A stretch of DNA of 64,000 bases from UBA8079 sp049601915 (GCA_049601915.1 JBMYRB010000002.1:628852-692851), one strand, 5' to 3'; shown: positions 35,129 through 44,194, counted from the stretch's first letter. Made by a program: numbers and translations. Notes: generated from the sequence alone by a model not told the origin.

Positions 35129-35437
35129 CTAGTGGGGCGTTGCGTCGCCGCCGTCCACAATCACCAGCTCGTTCTGGGCAATCCCGGGCACCCGCCGGAA
35201 TTTGGCCGCTTCGACATACTCGGGCGAGTTGAAGCAGGCCTCGGCGTTGTCCAGGGAATCGAACTCGATCACCACGAAGCGTTCATAGGGGGTCTCGCCC
35301 TCGAGGACCCGTTTCTCGCCGCCGCGCGCCAAGACCCGGCCGTTGTATTTGGCCAGGATGCCGGGGATGTGGTCGGTGTATTTCTTGTACTCTACGGGAT
35401 CGTTGATCTTCGAACGTGCGAGCCAATAGGCGGGCAT
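35129..35437 (-). CDS. DUF1330 family protein
   Basis: Small ferredoxin-like (dimeric alpha/beta barrel fold) protein of the DUF1330 family, 102 aa. MPAYWLARSKINDPVEYKKY at the start and GETPYERFVVIEFDSLDNA in the middle are the hallmarks. No catalytic residues can be assigned. Convergent with the mtnA remnant and 33 bases downstream of the dihaem cytochrome gene, with which it may be cotranscribed. Confidence 0.85.
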   Translation of the reverse strand: MPAYWLARSKINDPVEYKKYTDHIPGILAKYNGRVLARGGEKRVLEGETPYERFVVIEFDSLDNAEACFNSPEYVEAAKFRRVPGIAQNELVIVDGGDATPH

Positions 35438-35470
35438 AATTACTCTCCAATGTCTGGGTGATTTTAGGAT

Positions 35471-36334
35471 CTATCGCGCGTCAGCGATCGGTGGCAAGGA
35501 TATCAGATAAGTCGCGATGGCTTGCAAGTCATCAGCCGTCAGCTCGCTCGTGCTCTCGTCGATCACATCGGTCATGGCGCCGCCGACGAAATCGCCGTCC
35601 GGCAGCAGGCCAATCTCCAGCATGGAAACGATATCGTCTTCGCTCCAGTCGCCGATACCGCCGGGGCTGGGCGTGATATTGGGCACGGCGTCGCCCTCGG
35701 GACCATTGGCATTGCCCGCCAGCGGCCGGTCGGAATCCAGCACACCCAGAATGTTTCGCGGCGTGTGGCATTCACCGCAATGACCCGGCCCGTTGACGAT
35801 ATATGCGCCGCGATTCCAGGCGTCACTCCGGGTTGGATCAGGTGTAAAGGGCGTTTTGTCGAAGAACAGCAGCTTCCAGCCGAACATGCTGGCGCGGATG
35901 CCGAAGGGGAAGGGCAGGTCATGGTCGGGAACGGCGTTGCGCACCGCCGGCACCGTGTCGAGATAGGCCTTGAGGTCGAGGATGTCCTGTTCAGTCATGC
36001 GCGCGTAGGAGGTGTAGGGGAATGTTGGGTAGTAATGACCGCCTTCCGGGGACTTGCCCTCGCGCAACGCGCGAACGAAATCTTCGTCGCTCCAGTTACC
36101 GATGCCCGTCTCTGCATCGGGAGTGATGTTCGGTGTGAAGAATGATCCGAAATCGGTCTTCAGTTCGCGTCCGCCCGCCAGAAAGGCGCCGCCATCGGCT
36201 ACCGTGTGGCAGGCGATGCAACCCGCGAGGTTCAACATGTATTCGCCGCGTGTGGCCTCGCCGGATTGGGCGAGCGCGGGAGAAAAACCCAGCAGGCCAA
36301 TCAAAATCGGTAGTGTCTTGATCATCGTTTGCAT
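35471..36334 (-). CDS. Dihaem cytochrome c, periplasmic
   Basis: Exported c-type cytochrome, 287 aa, with a signal peptide (residues 1-22, LPILIGLLGFSPALAQ). Two haem sites, CIACH near residue 39 and CGECH near 187, each in its own class-I domain, with TPNITPD/VPNITPS segments after each. This arrangement resembles the cytochrome subunits of membrane dehydrogenases and fructose/alcohol dehydrogenase chains. Downstream of the cytochrome c' gene and separated from it by a terminator. Confidence 0.87.
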   Translation of the reverse strand: MQTMIKTLPILIGLLGFSPALAQSGEATRGEYMLNLAGCIACHTVADGGAFLAGGRELKTDFGSFFTPNITPDAETGIGNWSDEDFVRALREGKSPEGGHYYPTFPYTSYARMTEQDILDLKAYLDTVPAVRNAVPDHDLPFPFGIRASMFGWKLLFFDKTPFTPDPTRSDAWNRGAYIVNGPGHCGECHTPRNILGVLDSDRPLAGNANGPEGDAVPNITPSPGGIGDWSEDDIVSMLEIGLLPDGDFVGGAMTDVIDESTSELTADDLQAIATYLISLPPIADAR

Positions 36335-36348
36335 GGGTTGATCCTAGC

Positions 36349-36377
36349 AAAAAAATCGCCCGGCAGAGCCGGGCGAT
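36349..36377 (-). terminator. Rho-independent terminator after the cytochrome c' gene
   Basis: On the minus strand a perfect 10-bp stem (ATCGCCCGGC / GCCGGGCGAT) with a 3-nt loop is followed by seven T. It ends 15 bases before the dihaem cytochrome start, so that gene is expressed either by read-through or from a promoter inside this short region. Confidence 0.85.
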
Positions 36378-36403
36378 TCTTCGGTCGATTCTGTTTGGCC
36401 TTT

Positions 36404-36871
36404 TTAGACTTTTGGGCCCCGGTACGCCTTGTGGCATGCGCCACAGACCGCGCCGATCTTACCGACAACGGCCTTCGGATCGGAGCCGAGCTTGCCGGCA
36501 GCTGCGTCGGCAGCCACACTGTCAGCGGCAGCCTTCAATGCATTCGCCTTGGCGGTGAAATCGTCGAAATTTGTCCAGATCTCGGCCTTGGCGCGATTGG
36601 CACCCGGCTTGCCGTCCTTGAACAGGGCGGGAATTTCGGCCGCGTTGGCGCTCATCTTCGCTGCGGCTGCCTGAGCTTCCGATGTGTTGCCGCCGGCCAC
36701 AGCACCGCCGAGAGCTTTCATCGATCCACCCAGCGATTTCATGGCTGCGTTGCGGTCGGCGTGATTGTCAGCCGAGACGTCGTTGCTGCTGAACGACGTA
36801 AATGCGACCGCGAGTGCCAGGGCGGCACCGGCGACCCGGCCGAGTTTGGAAAGTTTGCGAACGGTGAACAT
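36404..36871 (-). CDS. Cytochrome c' (class II cytochrome c)
   Basis: Periplasmic four-helix-bundle cytochrome, 155 aa from MFTVRKLSK, start chosen for the GGGAGA ribosome site. Signal peptide to about residue 33; single C-terminal haem site CGACHKAYRG, as in class II. KSLGGSMKALGGAVAGGN and FDDFTAKANALKAAAD are the helices before it. Likely binds NO or takes part in electron transfer. Followed by a clear terminator. Confidence 0.87.
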   Translation of the reverse strand: MFTVRKLSKLGRVAGAALALAVAFTSFSSNDVSADNHADRNAAMKSLGGSMKALGGAVAGGNTSEAQAAAAKMSANAAEIPALFKDGKPGANRAKAEIWTNFDDFTAKANALKAAADSVAADAAAGKLGSDPKAVVGKIGAVCGACHKAYRGPKV

Positions 36872-37106
36872 ATGTATCTCCCAGTTCCCCAATAACATGA
36901 TGCCGTCACTCGGCTATGGACCGGAATGACCAACCCACGAAACAGCATAAGCCACTGGATTGCCATTGAAAATATTCGGCATTCACGCGAACGTAAACCA
37001 AAATGCCGAAACTGACTCAATCTTGTGTGAGTGGCGGAATAAAGCGGGGTCGAGGCTGTTAACGTGCATTTGTGTTCGACACCCTCAGCATGGCAGGAGA
37101 GACGTT

Positions 37107-37872
37107 ATGGGAGCATTTCGAGTCGCAGTCGGGGGGGGCTGGTATTGGCCGGCACAATCCATGCGCAAGGTCCGGCAATCGCCGCAGATGATCAGCTTAC
37201 GGTGATCGAATTGTTCACTTCGCAAAGTTGCTGCTCCTGCCCGCCAGCCGAGGCCTATCTCGGCGAACTTGCGGAAGAGGACGATATCCTCGCGCTCGAA
37301 TATCATGTCGACTATTGGGATCGCCTGAATTATGGCCGACACGGGCGCTGGAAAGATGTTTTCTCGACGCCCGAAATGATCGAGCGACAGCGTTCGTATA
37401 ATGCGGAAATTCGAAACACCCGCAGTGTGTGCACGCCGCAGATGTTGATTGACGGGCGTAGCGAGGCGATGGGCTCACGCCGTCGGGAGGTCCAGAACCT
37501 CATCTCCAGTGTGCGCAAGGACGATCAGCCGCGTGTGCCGGTCGAGGTTGCCGCTGCCTCCAACGGTGGCGTGACCGTCTCTGTCGGGAATGTGCCCAAC
37601 GGTAAGTCCGACGTCTGGCTGGTCACGTTTATCCGGCAGTCACGACAAAGGTTATACGCGGCGAGAACCACGGTAAGACACTGACGAACCACAATATCGT
37701 TCGCGAGGTACGCCGCATTGGCGAGTGGGACGGGAAAATGACCGCGATCGACGTGACGGACCTGACGCTCGAAGATGGCCAGAGTTGCGCGATCCTTGTG
37801 CAGGACGGCAAGGTGGGCCCGGTTCTCGGAGCGGCTTACTGTCCGTCAGGTGTCGGCGGTGTTGCGTCGTAA
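37107..37872 (+). pseudogene. DUF1223 secreted thioredoxin-like protein, two frameshifts
   Basis: DUF1223 protein core is plain: TVIELFTSQSCCSCPPAEAYL with the CSCPP-type motif, ALEYHVDYWDRLNY and SVCTPQMLIDGRSEAMGSRR. The good start (AGGAGAG then ATG 37107) leads into a run of eight G at 37131-37138; one more G would restore a signal peptide joined to the core. A second slip near 37631 (TTTATCC for probable TTTGATCC) separates the C-terminal part, which continues as TLTNHNIVREVRRIGEWDG to TAA at 37872. Two single-base insertions make 256 codons exactly. Real decay, phase variation or sequence error. Confidence 0.8.
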
Positions 37873-37880
37873 CAAACTCA

Positions 37881-38846
37881 TCAGCGGGCGAGTTTGTCGG
37901 CGCTGAGGGTTCGCAGATTGTCCTCGTTTTCCAGGTACCAGGCATAGGTGCGCTCGACACCTTCGCGCAGGCTTATCTTCGATTGCCAGCCAAGTTCGGT
38001 CAGGCGGGTCACGTCGACCAGTTTGCGCGGGGTACCGTCCGGGCGTGAGGTGTCGTATTCGAAGTACCCGGAGTACCCGACCACATCTGCGACGAGTGTC
38101 GCGAAGTCGGCGATGGATATATCCTTGCCCGTGCCGATGTTGACGAACGGTTCGTCTGAATAATTGTTCATCAGATAGACGCAGGCATTTGCCATTTCGT
38201 CGGCGAACATGATCTCGCGTTTCGGTGTGCCCGTACCCCAGATCGTGACCTTCTCCGCATTTGACAGCTTCGCCTCATGCATCCGGCGGATCATCGCCGG
38301 GGCCATGTGCGAGGTCTCATAGTTGAAATTGTCACCGATCCCGAAGAGATTAGTCGGCTGCACGCTGATCGCATCGAATCCGTATTGCCGGCGATAGGCT
38401 TGGCACATCTTGATTCCGGCGATCTTGGCCACGGCGTACCACTGGTTGGTCTCCTCCAGCGGCCCCGTCAGCATGTACTCTTCCTTCATGGGCTGGGGGG
38501 CGTCGCGGGGCATGATGCAGGTCGACCCGAGTAACAGCATCTTCTTGGCACCTGCGCGATAGGCGGTGTCGATCAGGTTCGTCTGGATCTTCAAATTGCC
38601 AGCAATGAAGTCTGCCGGATACAGATCATTTGCCAGGATGCCGCCGACAATCGCGGCCGCGTCAAGTACATAGTCCGGCTTTTCCGTGTCAAAGAACTCA
38701 CGCACGGCCGCCTGTTCGGTCAGGTCGAGTTCGGCGCTGGTCCGGGTCACGATGTTGCCGTGGCCCGCATCTTCGAGTTGCCGGATCAGCGCCTGGCCGA
38801 CGAGCCCGCGATGTCCCGCGACATATATCTTTGCGTCCTGTTCCAT
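37881..38846 (-). CDS. fcl: GDP-L-fucose synthase
   Basis: NAD-dependent epimerase/dehydratase family, GDP-4-keto-6-deoxy-D-mannose 3,5-epimerase-reductase, 321 aa. GHRGLVGQAL at residues 11-20 is the cofactor loop, AAIVGGILAN near 64 and LLGSTCIMPRDAPQPMKEEY near 105 are diagnostic of Fcl, and Tyr-x3-Lys is in YAVAKIAG. Makes GDP-fucose for surface polysaccharide. No GDP-mannose dehydratase is adjacent, so the gene stands alone between the DUF1223 pseudogene and the badI-like gene. Confidence 0.9.
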   Translation of the reverse strand: MEQDAKIYVAGHRGLVGQALIRQLEDAGHGNIVTRTSAELDLTEQAAVREFFDTEKPDYVLDAAAIVGGILANDLYPADFIAGNLKIQTNLIDTAYRAGAKKMLLLGSTCIMPRDAPQPMKEEYMLTGPLEETNQWYAVAKIAGIKMCQAYRRQYGFDAISVQPTNLFGIGDNFNYETSHMAPAMIRRMHEAKLSNAEKVTIWGTGTPKREIMFADEMANACVYLMNNYSDEPFVNIGTGKDISIADFATLVADVVGYSGYFEYDTSRPDGTPRKLVDVTRLTELGWQSKISLREGVERTYAWYLENEDNLRTLSADKLAR

Positions 38847-38864
38847 GTTCCCGATCGCTTGGCG

Positions 38865-39659
38865 TTACTTGACGTACTTGCGGAATTCCGGCTTGCGGCG
38901 TTCCTGGAATGCGCGGCCGCCTTCCTTGGATTCCTCGGACGCGTAATACAGCTTCAGGGCCTCGAATCCCATCGCGCCGATCCCCTTGATATGGTCCGTG
39001 TCGGCGTTGAAAGAGCGTTTGGCGATGGACAGCGCGGTTGGGCTCCGATCCATAAGGTCGGCGCACCAGCGGTCCACCTCGGCGTCCAGGTCCTTGTCCG
39101 GTACAACGGCGTTCGCCAAGCCCATTTCGAGCGCCTCGCGGGCGGTGTATTGTCGGCACATGTACCATATTTCGCGCGCCTTCTTTTCGCCGACGACCCG
39201 CGCTAGATAGGCAGTGCCATAGCCGGGGTCGACCGAGCCCATGGTCGGGCCGACCTGGCCGAAGATCGCGCTTTCTCCTGCGATCGTCAGATCACACACC
39301 GTGGCGATGACGTTGCCGCCGCCAATGGCATAACCGCGCACCTTGGCGATCACCGGCTTCGGGACGTCGCGGATCAAGCCCTGGAACTCCTCGATGGGAA
39401 TGCCGGTGGTACCCCGGCGGCTGCCATAGCCGTCGGTGGCCTTGTTCTCAAGCGACTGATCTCCGCCTGACGAGAAGGCACGATCGCCGGCACCCGTGAT
39501 CACCACGACGCCGACCGTCTTGTCCCAGCCGGCGTCTTGCAGCGCTTCGATCATTTCCTCGATCGTGTGGCCGCTGAAGGCGTTGAGCTTGTCCGGTCGG
39601 TTGATCGTGATGGTCGCGATACCGCCGCGGGTTTCGTACAATATGTCATCAAAGCTCAT
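38865..39659 (-). CDS. badI: 2-ketocyclohexanecarboxyl-CoA hydrolase-like (BadI/MenB family)
   Basis: Crotonase-fold protein, 264 aa, of the MenB/BadI subgroup. FSSGGDQSLE, RDVPKPVIAKVRGYAIGGGN and VGPTMGSVDPGYGTAYLARV follow BadI of Rhodopseudomonas palustris closely, and the C-terminus (GGRAFQERRKPEFRKYVK) matches too. BadI opens the ring of 2-ketocyclohexanecarboxyl-CoA to pimeloyl-CoA. No other bad, ali or men gene is in the window, so MenB activity (naphthoquinone synthesis) or another ring-opening hydrolase must be kept in mind. Confidence 0.75.
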   Translation of the reverse strand: MSFDDILYETRGGIATITINRPDKLNAFSGHTIEEMIEALQDAGWDKTVGVVVITGAGDRAFSSGGDQSLENKATDGYGSRRGTTGIPIEEFQGLIRDVPKPVIAKVRGYAIGGGNVIATVCDLTIAGESAIFGQVGPTMGSVDPGYGTAYLARVVGEKKAREIWYMCRQYTAREALEMGLANAVVPDKDLDAEVDRWCADLMDRSPTALSIAKRSFNADTDHIKGIGAMGFEALKLYYASEESKEGGRAFQERRKPEFRKYVK

Positions 39660-39766
39660 GGCTGCGCTTCCCTTCGTTGGTCACAATCATAGCCGCAAAG
39701 CTTGATTATCGCCCATTTGGTTATAGTTGAGTTGGCAACACGCAGCACATATTTGGAGACGGCCAA

Positions 39767-40162
39767 ATGCCCCAGAAAGCGAAGAAGAAATCAGATCAAC
39801 GCCCGCCGGTCGCCGTGGGACATGTTTCGCTGCACGTAAGGGACGTGCCGCAGGCAAGTGAATTCATGCAATTGCTCGGCCTGCGATCGGTGTTCGAGGC
39901 CCCGAAATTTGCCGTTCTGGAGTTGCGTGGCGGTACCCATCTGATCCTCAACAAGTCGCGCCGGAAGATTAAGGCTGGAGATGTCGCGCCCGTCGATCTG
40001 ATGGTCGATGATGTGAAGGCCATGCGCGACTTCTGCAAAAAGCAGAAACTCAAGCCGTCGAAAATTACGTCCGGCTCCGTGCATAGCTCGTTCTATGTGC
40101 CCGGTCCCGACGGGTGGTCGATCAAGATCACGTCGTCGCATACTTCGGGCCGTCCGGTCTGA
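39767..40162 (+). CDS. VOC family protein (glyoxalase/bleomycin-resistance fold)
   Basis: Single vicinal-oxygen-chelate domain, 131 aa. GHVSLHVRDVPQASEFMQLLGLR at the N-terminus supplies the first possible metal ligand (His); HLILNKSRRK and DLMVDDVKAMRDF are the later strands, and FYVPGPDGWSIKI closes the fold. A basic KAKKKS tail leads the domain. No functional clue from neighbours; enzymes and binding proteins share this fold. Confidence 0.82.
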   Translation: MPQKAKKKSDQRPPVAVGHVSLHVRDVPQASEFMQLLGLRSVFEAPKFAVLELRGGTHLILNKSRRKIKAGDVAPVDLMVDDVKAMRDFCKKQKLKPSKITSGSVHSSFYVPGPDGWSIKITSSHTSGRPV

Positions 40163-40267
40163 GCCTGCATCGACGCCTGTGTCACAAGCGTCGTGAACGG
40201 AACTGATCTTCTGAAAAAAGTCTCGAACCCCTAGTCTTCCCGCTATTCGAGGGACAGGAGTGCGGTT

Positions 40268-40989
40268 TTGCCTGATCGTTTCGGACCCCGCGGTGTCATG
40301 GCGGTCGTGATTCCGGTGCAGAATGCAAACATGCAACCGGATTACGAACTGATGCGTCCGGAGGGGATCAGTCATCAGATGTGCCGGTTCAACATCACGA
40401 GCCCGGACACCGTCGGTGAGGCTGTGCTGGACGTGGTGCCGCAGACCTTGAAATGCTGACGGGATATGATTGTCGGTGGCAACTCGCTTGAGATGCGCGA
40501 TTGGTCGCTCGAGAAACAGGAATGGTACACGGGCGAGTTTGCCGCGCTGGCGAGGGACAAGGCCTTTGTGCTGGCTACGGACGCGGTCATTGTGGCGCTG
40601 CGCACGATGGGGGCGAAGCGGTCGGGATGATGTCGCCGCTTTCCGTCGAGAATTCCATAAGCGCGGTCGATTATTACACCGCGCTCGGTTTCGATATCGC
40701 CGCGGCAACCGCGCTCCTGGTCGACAAATCGGAGAATGCCGTGAATGTACCTATGGAAAGGGTCATCGAGGCCTTTGAGGAGGTGGATGGCCCCGACATT
40801 GATACACTGCTTCATGTCGGCGGGTCGCTCGGCATCGCGCCGCTCATCGCCGAACTTGAAGATCGTTTCAAGAAGCCCGTCATCTCGGTCAATCAGGCGA
40901 CCTACTGGTATGCGCTGCGCCAGATGGGCATCACCGATCCCGTCCCCGGGTTCAGTAAGCTCATGCTGAAGTCCGAAATCGTTGAGTAA
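40268..40989 (+). pseudogene. Maleate isomerase/arylmalonate decarboxylase-like (Asp/Glu racemase fold), broken
   Basis: The frame starts PDRFGPRGVMAVVIPVQNAN, typical of the AMDase/maleate cis-trans isomerase family. A TGA at 40457-40459 sits where relatives have Trp (LKC-stop-RDMIVGGNS). Near 40620 one base is missing: the first frame ends AKRSG while the family sequence resumes in the next frame as MMSPLSVENS, DYYTALGF, TLLHVGGSLGIAPLI and YWYALRQMG to the stop at 40989. Restoring one base gives 241 codons, normal for the family. One nonsense codon plus one frameshift. Confidence 0.8.
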
Positions 40990-41009
40990 ACGGCGCTTCG
41001 CCGCCGGGG

Positions 41010-41594
41010 TTACTCGGCGGCGACGCGATCCGCCATGCGGAAGCCGACCTTGTCCATCGCGACGAGCGTGTCTTCGCCGAACTTTTCGACGATCTCCTTG
41101 CCGACCTGGGGATGGAACACGACCTCGTCCTTCACATCGCCCTCGACGTTCTGGATCATCACCAACAGGCGCGCGGTTTCGTCCGAGATGTTGTTGAAAT
41201 CGCGATAGACGCCCGCGGGTACCGAAATGAAGTCGAGCGGTTCGAGCTCGATGGAGTTCTCGCCATTCTCGCCCCAGGAAATGCGAAACTTCCCGTTCAG
41301 ACAGAAGAAGTTCTCGACCGTATGTGAATGGCTGTGCAGGCCGGGATTGTTACCCGGCGGGCATTCGGCGATCGTGACGGTCAGCCCGTCCATGCCCTTG
41401 ACCGGCGCGACCTTGGACCGGCCCTCCCATCCTTCGGGCGACATCAGCGGATAGACCGACTTCGCCGAAACGATTTCTACCGCCTCGGCCGGAATCCCGG
41501 TGCCTTCCATGATCGACTGCTTGTAGGGCTTGAGGTCCTTGAACCGGGCGATGCGATTGGACATGTCCGGGTTGTTGAGATCGACTGTTTTCAT
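41010..41594 (-). CDS. Cupin domain-containing protein
   Basis: Cupin, 194 aa. The first motif PGLHSHSHTVENFFCLNGKFRI provides His residues for metal; the second LEPLDFISVPAGVYRDFNNI lacks the canonical late His, as in some non-enzymatic cupins. The N-terminal 70 residues (PYKQSIMEGTGIPAEAVEI) are not a recognised domain. ATG start with GGAGAAG upstream. Stands alone between two broken genes. Confidence 0.82.
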   Translation of the reverse strand: MKTVDLNNPDMSNRIARFKDLKPYKQSIMEGTGIPAEAVEIVSAKSVYPLMSPEGWEGRSKVAPVKGMDGLTVTIAECPPGNNPGLHSHSHTVENFFCLNGKFRISWGENGENSIELEPLDFISVPAGVYRDFNNISDETARLLVMIQNVEGDVKDEVVFHPQVGKEIVEKFGEDTLVAMDKVGFRMADRVAAE

Positions 41595-41663
41595 TGTGCT
41601 TCTCCATCCCTTGGTTGTCGAAACACTAGCGCAACCGGGCGAAATTGCGAAGGTACCTGCGTA

Positions 41664-42258
41664 TCAGGCTGCTTCCTCCCGAGTGAAGAGCCGGTAGATC
41701 AGGTTCGGCAAAGGGGGCGTTGCGCGGCCGGGAATACCTATTCCCTGGCCGTTCTGCTCGAGAGCAGACAGCATCGATATGGCGAGGTCGCCGAGAAATG
41801 TTTCGTCGACATCGCCGGGCTGGCACAGGAACAATCGCGCGTTGCGGTCGCCGTTGGATATCCGGCCATGTTCCGACGAGGACCCGAAAATGCGAATGAC
41901 GAAAATGCAGCTTGTTGCGTCATAGGAGACGAATGCGGCTTTGGATTTGTCGTCGAGCGCCACGACACGCGCGTCGGTGAGATCGACCCCTTTGGAGGCA
42001 AACGCCAGATCGAACACGCTGCGAAAGTCGGTCTCGAACATCTCAGACGCGAAAAAAACTATCCTGCAGGCGTTCGCAGAATATCTTCAGGAGGGGCCCG
42101 CGGGGCAGGTTGCCGGGATTACGCCATGATTCCTGGACCCGGTCGGGAAGTTCGTTACGGCTGATGGCGAACGTGTCGGCAATTCGGCTGCCGCGAAATT
42201 CGCTGTCGCCCGGTCCGATGTCATGCCAGTCAGAGACACCCAGTTCCTCGCCATTCAC
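41664..42258 (-). pseudogene. Unknown protein split by a slip in a T7 run
   Basis: I do not recognise this protein. Two overlapping frames (42043-42258 and 41664-42041) join into one of 197 residues if one T is removed from the seven-T run (A7 on the plus strand, 42052-42058): ...FCERLQDSFF runs into ASEMFETDFRSVFDLAFASKG. Removing one base gives exactly 198 codons. The first part starts at GTG and is rich in charged residues; the second has LFLCQPGDVDETFLGDLAISML. Slippage, sequence error, or two true genes are possible. Confidence 0.5.
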
Positions 42259-42525
42259 GATCCTGGTCGCCTAGGCAAGGGCTGGGCCGATACACATCAG
42301 GGCGAACATCATAATGACGCAACTGCACCGGCCGAACTGCCATGCTTTCGGTCTTGAGGCTTGTGTTGTCTGCAGAACTATCACCGTAGTCCGACACCTA
42401 CGTCATCGAAGACGGAAAGATCGCCGTGCAGACACTCGCGATCAAGGCCGTGCCCAAGAAGTAGCTCTATCGGAAACGGGCGTGCTGTGGCACACAGGTC
42501 GCCCGTGACCAGATGAGTGTCGACA

Positions 42526-42780
42526 ATGCCTGATTTCTACAGTCCCGATCTGGGGGCAAACCCGGATGACCCCTTCGCGCGCGACGCCGATGGCAAGCTC
42601 GTGCGCCGAAGTTATTGGCTCGATCTGGGCGATCGATCCTTCGTCATGGCCATGACCCAGGGCGTCGGTGCCAACCTCACAAACGAGCACAAGCGCGCGC
42701 ATCTGGAAGATTTGGGGCGCACACATCTGGTGGACCAGGTGTGCGTTCAGGAGATTATCCCGCCCGAGACTGAGGCTTAA
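42526..42780 (+). CDS. Small hypothetical protein, 84 aa
   Basis: Not recognised. Sequence begins MPDFYSPDLGANPDDPFARD and contains KLVRRSYWLDLGDRSFVMAMTQG and HLEDLGRTHLVDQVCVQE; soluble, acidic, no transmembrane segment. GC-rich codon use like its neighbours supports a real gene. A GTG nine bases upstream could also be the start. The 267 bases before it hold only a short remnant-like stretch. Confidence 0.55.
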   Translation: MPDFYSPDLGANPDDPFARDADGKLVRRSYWLDLGDRSFVMAMTQGVGANLTNEHKRAHLEDLGRTHLVDQVCVQEIIPPETEA

Positions 42781-42800
42781 GGGCCGCCTGCGACGCGTCG

Positions 42801-43436
42801 TTATTTCAGGGGTGAGAAGTTCGCCGGGAATATCATAGTCGAGTGCATTTCCTCTAGATCTTCGCGCCCGGCGGCAGCGAATTCCTGCCACGCGGCCTCT
42901 TTGGCGATCCCGTTGCGCGCTTCCATACGTTGCTCGAGGCTTGCATAAGCCCACAGATGACAGACCTCGTTGGGATTCGGGCCTTCGGTGATCCAGGCGC
43001 AGACATTCTTTGAATACTTCTCGCGTACCGGCATCACGTCGATGAAGCGCTTCATCCATCCCGCGGCCTTGCCGGGTTTCAGCCGATAATTACGAAACTC
43101 GTAGAAATTACCCTCGGTTTCCGGGGCAACGAGGTGCTTAGCCGGGTTCAGAAAGCGCGTTGTCTGATTGACGAGCAGCGGACGCAGGGCCGGGACATAT
43201 TTTTGGGTCCAGTCTTCGTTTTTGCCAAGTTCGGCGCGCAGGCGTGCGCGTTCCTCGAAACTATCGTAGCGCCACAGATGCATAACCTGGTTCAGGGGAC
43301 CGATTTCAGTGAACCAGTAACCCTCCAGAACCCCGTAATCGTTTCCGCGTGCCTTGCGACCGACCTCTTCATTGATCTTGAGAATGTCCGGCACGGCGCC
43401 GGCGCTGGCCGTGTAGGTACGCAGTTCATGAAGCAT
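42801..43436 (-). CDS. NIPSNAP family protein
   Basis: Two dimeric alpha/beta barrel (NIPSNAP) repeats in 211 aa: MLHELRTYTASAG with GYWFTEIGPLNQVMHLWRYDS in the first, and FYEFRNYRLKPGKAAGW with CAWITEGPNPNEVCHLWAYAS in the second. Length and duplication are typical of bacterial NIPSNAP proteins. Family members lie in catabolic regions, but no reaction is established. RBS GGGGGAAG precedes the ATG. Confidence 0.87.
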   Translation of the reverse strand: MLHELRTYTASAGAVPDILKINEEVGRKARGNDYGVLEGYWFTEIGPLNQVMHLWRYDSFEERARLRAELGKNEDWTQKYVPALRPLLVNQTTRFLNPAKHLVAPETEGNFYEFRNYRLKPGKAAGWMKRFIDVMPVREKYSKNVCAWITEGPNPNEVCHLWAYASLEQRMEARNGIAKEAAWQEFAAAGREDLEEMHSTMIFPANFSPLK

Positions 43437-43681
43437 GTTTCTTCCCCCTTGGAACCTGTTTCGATTTGCAGGCTAGCCTGATGCGCAGTCGCGTCCAACG
43501 CAAGGGTCTTGGCGCCGGTTTCTGGTTTTCCGAGCTGATCAGTCGATAGGCCAGACGGTCCGCGAAAAGAATCGGATTTGCTCTTCACGACGCAGATGCG
43601 CCGTGTACGGTTTGAATATAGGACTTGGAAACCGGCTCATGAACCGGTGAAAATCAATCAGCTTCATTTTGGGAGGGGACG

Positions 43682-44119
43682 ATGGATCTGGAATTCTTCA
43701 TTCACGTGTCGTTGGTGGGCGTACTCGCGACGTATCTGCATCTGGTTGGCGCGCTGTGGGCGGATCGTTACGGCTTGCCAAGCATCGACCTGCCGCGCGG
43801 CATGGCACAGCTTACCTTCGGAGATTCATTCGAAGGGCCCGCGCCCTACGGGTGGGGTATCTCGGTCATCCATGTAAACGGGATCGCCTTCGCGCTTCTC
43901 TACGCCACCGTGATCGCCCAGTATTTGCCCGGCGAGCCCTACATTAAGGGGCTGATCTTCGGCGGAATTCTGTATATCGGCGCGATGTTGATCTTCGTCC
44001 CGTTCTTCCTGAAGGACGGGTTCTTCGGCTCCAAGGGGCACCCGATGGGCTGGCTGACGGCGCTTATCATTCATCTGATCTACGGCCTGATCGTCGGCTG
44101 GCTGTCGCCAATTCTGTAA
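43682..44119 (+). CDS. Four-helix membrane protein, tandem paralogue 1
   Basis: Membrane protein of 145 aa, not assigned to a family. Hydrophobic segments at about 4-27, 60-83, 90-112 and 122-143. Between the first two lies a conserved amphipathic loop: YGLPSIDLPRGMAQLTFGD and then FEGPAPYGWG. Start has a GGAGGGG ribosome site. The next gene encodes a protein of identical length differing at about 30 of 145 positions by my alignment, so the pair arose by duplication. Confidence 0.75.
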   Translation: MDLEFFIHVSLVGVLATYLHLVGALWADRYGLPSIDLPRGMAQLTFGDSFEGPAPYGWGISVIHVNGIAFALLYATVIAQYLPGEPYIKGLIFGGILYIGAMLIFVPFFLKDGFFGSKGHPMGWLTALIIHLIYGLIVGWLSPIL

Positions 44120-44194
44120 CTCTTCGAACCCTCTGCCGGTGCGGCGCAGCGCCGCATGCGGTAGAGTGGCGCGAAGAAATTGGGGGGTGAAGAG

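Noticed and set aside
42370..42463. Short in-frame stretch (DTYVIEDGKIAVQTLAIKAV) that looks like the C-terminus of a SnoaL/NTF2-like protein after a TAG
   Set aside because: Only about 25 residues match and nothing upstream supports the fold; noted but too short to annotate.
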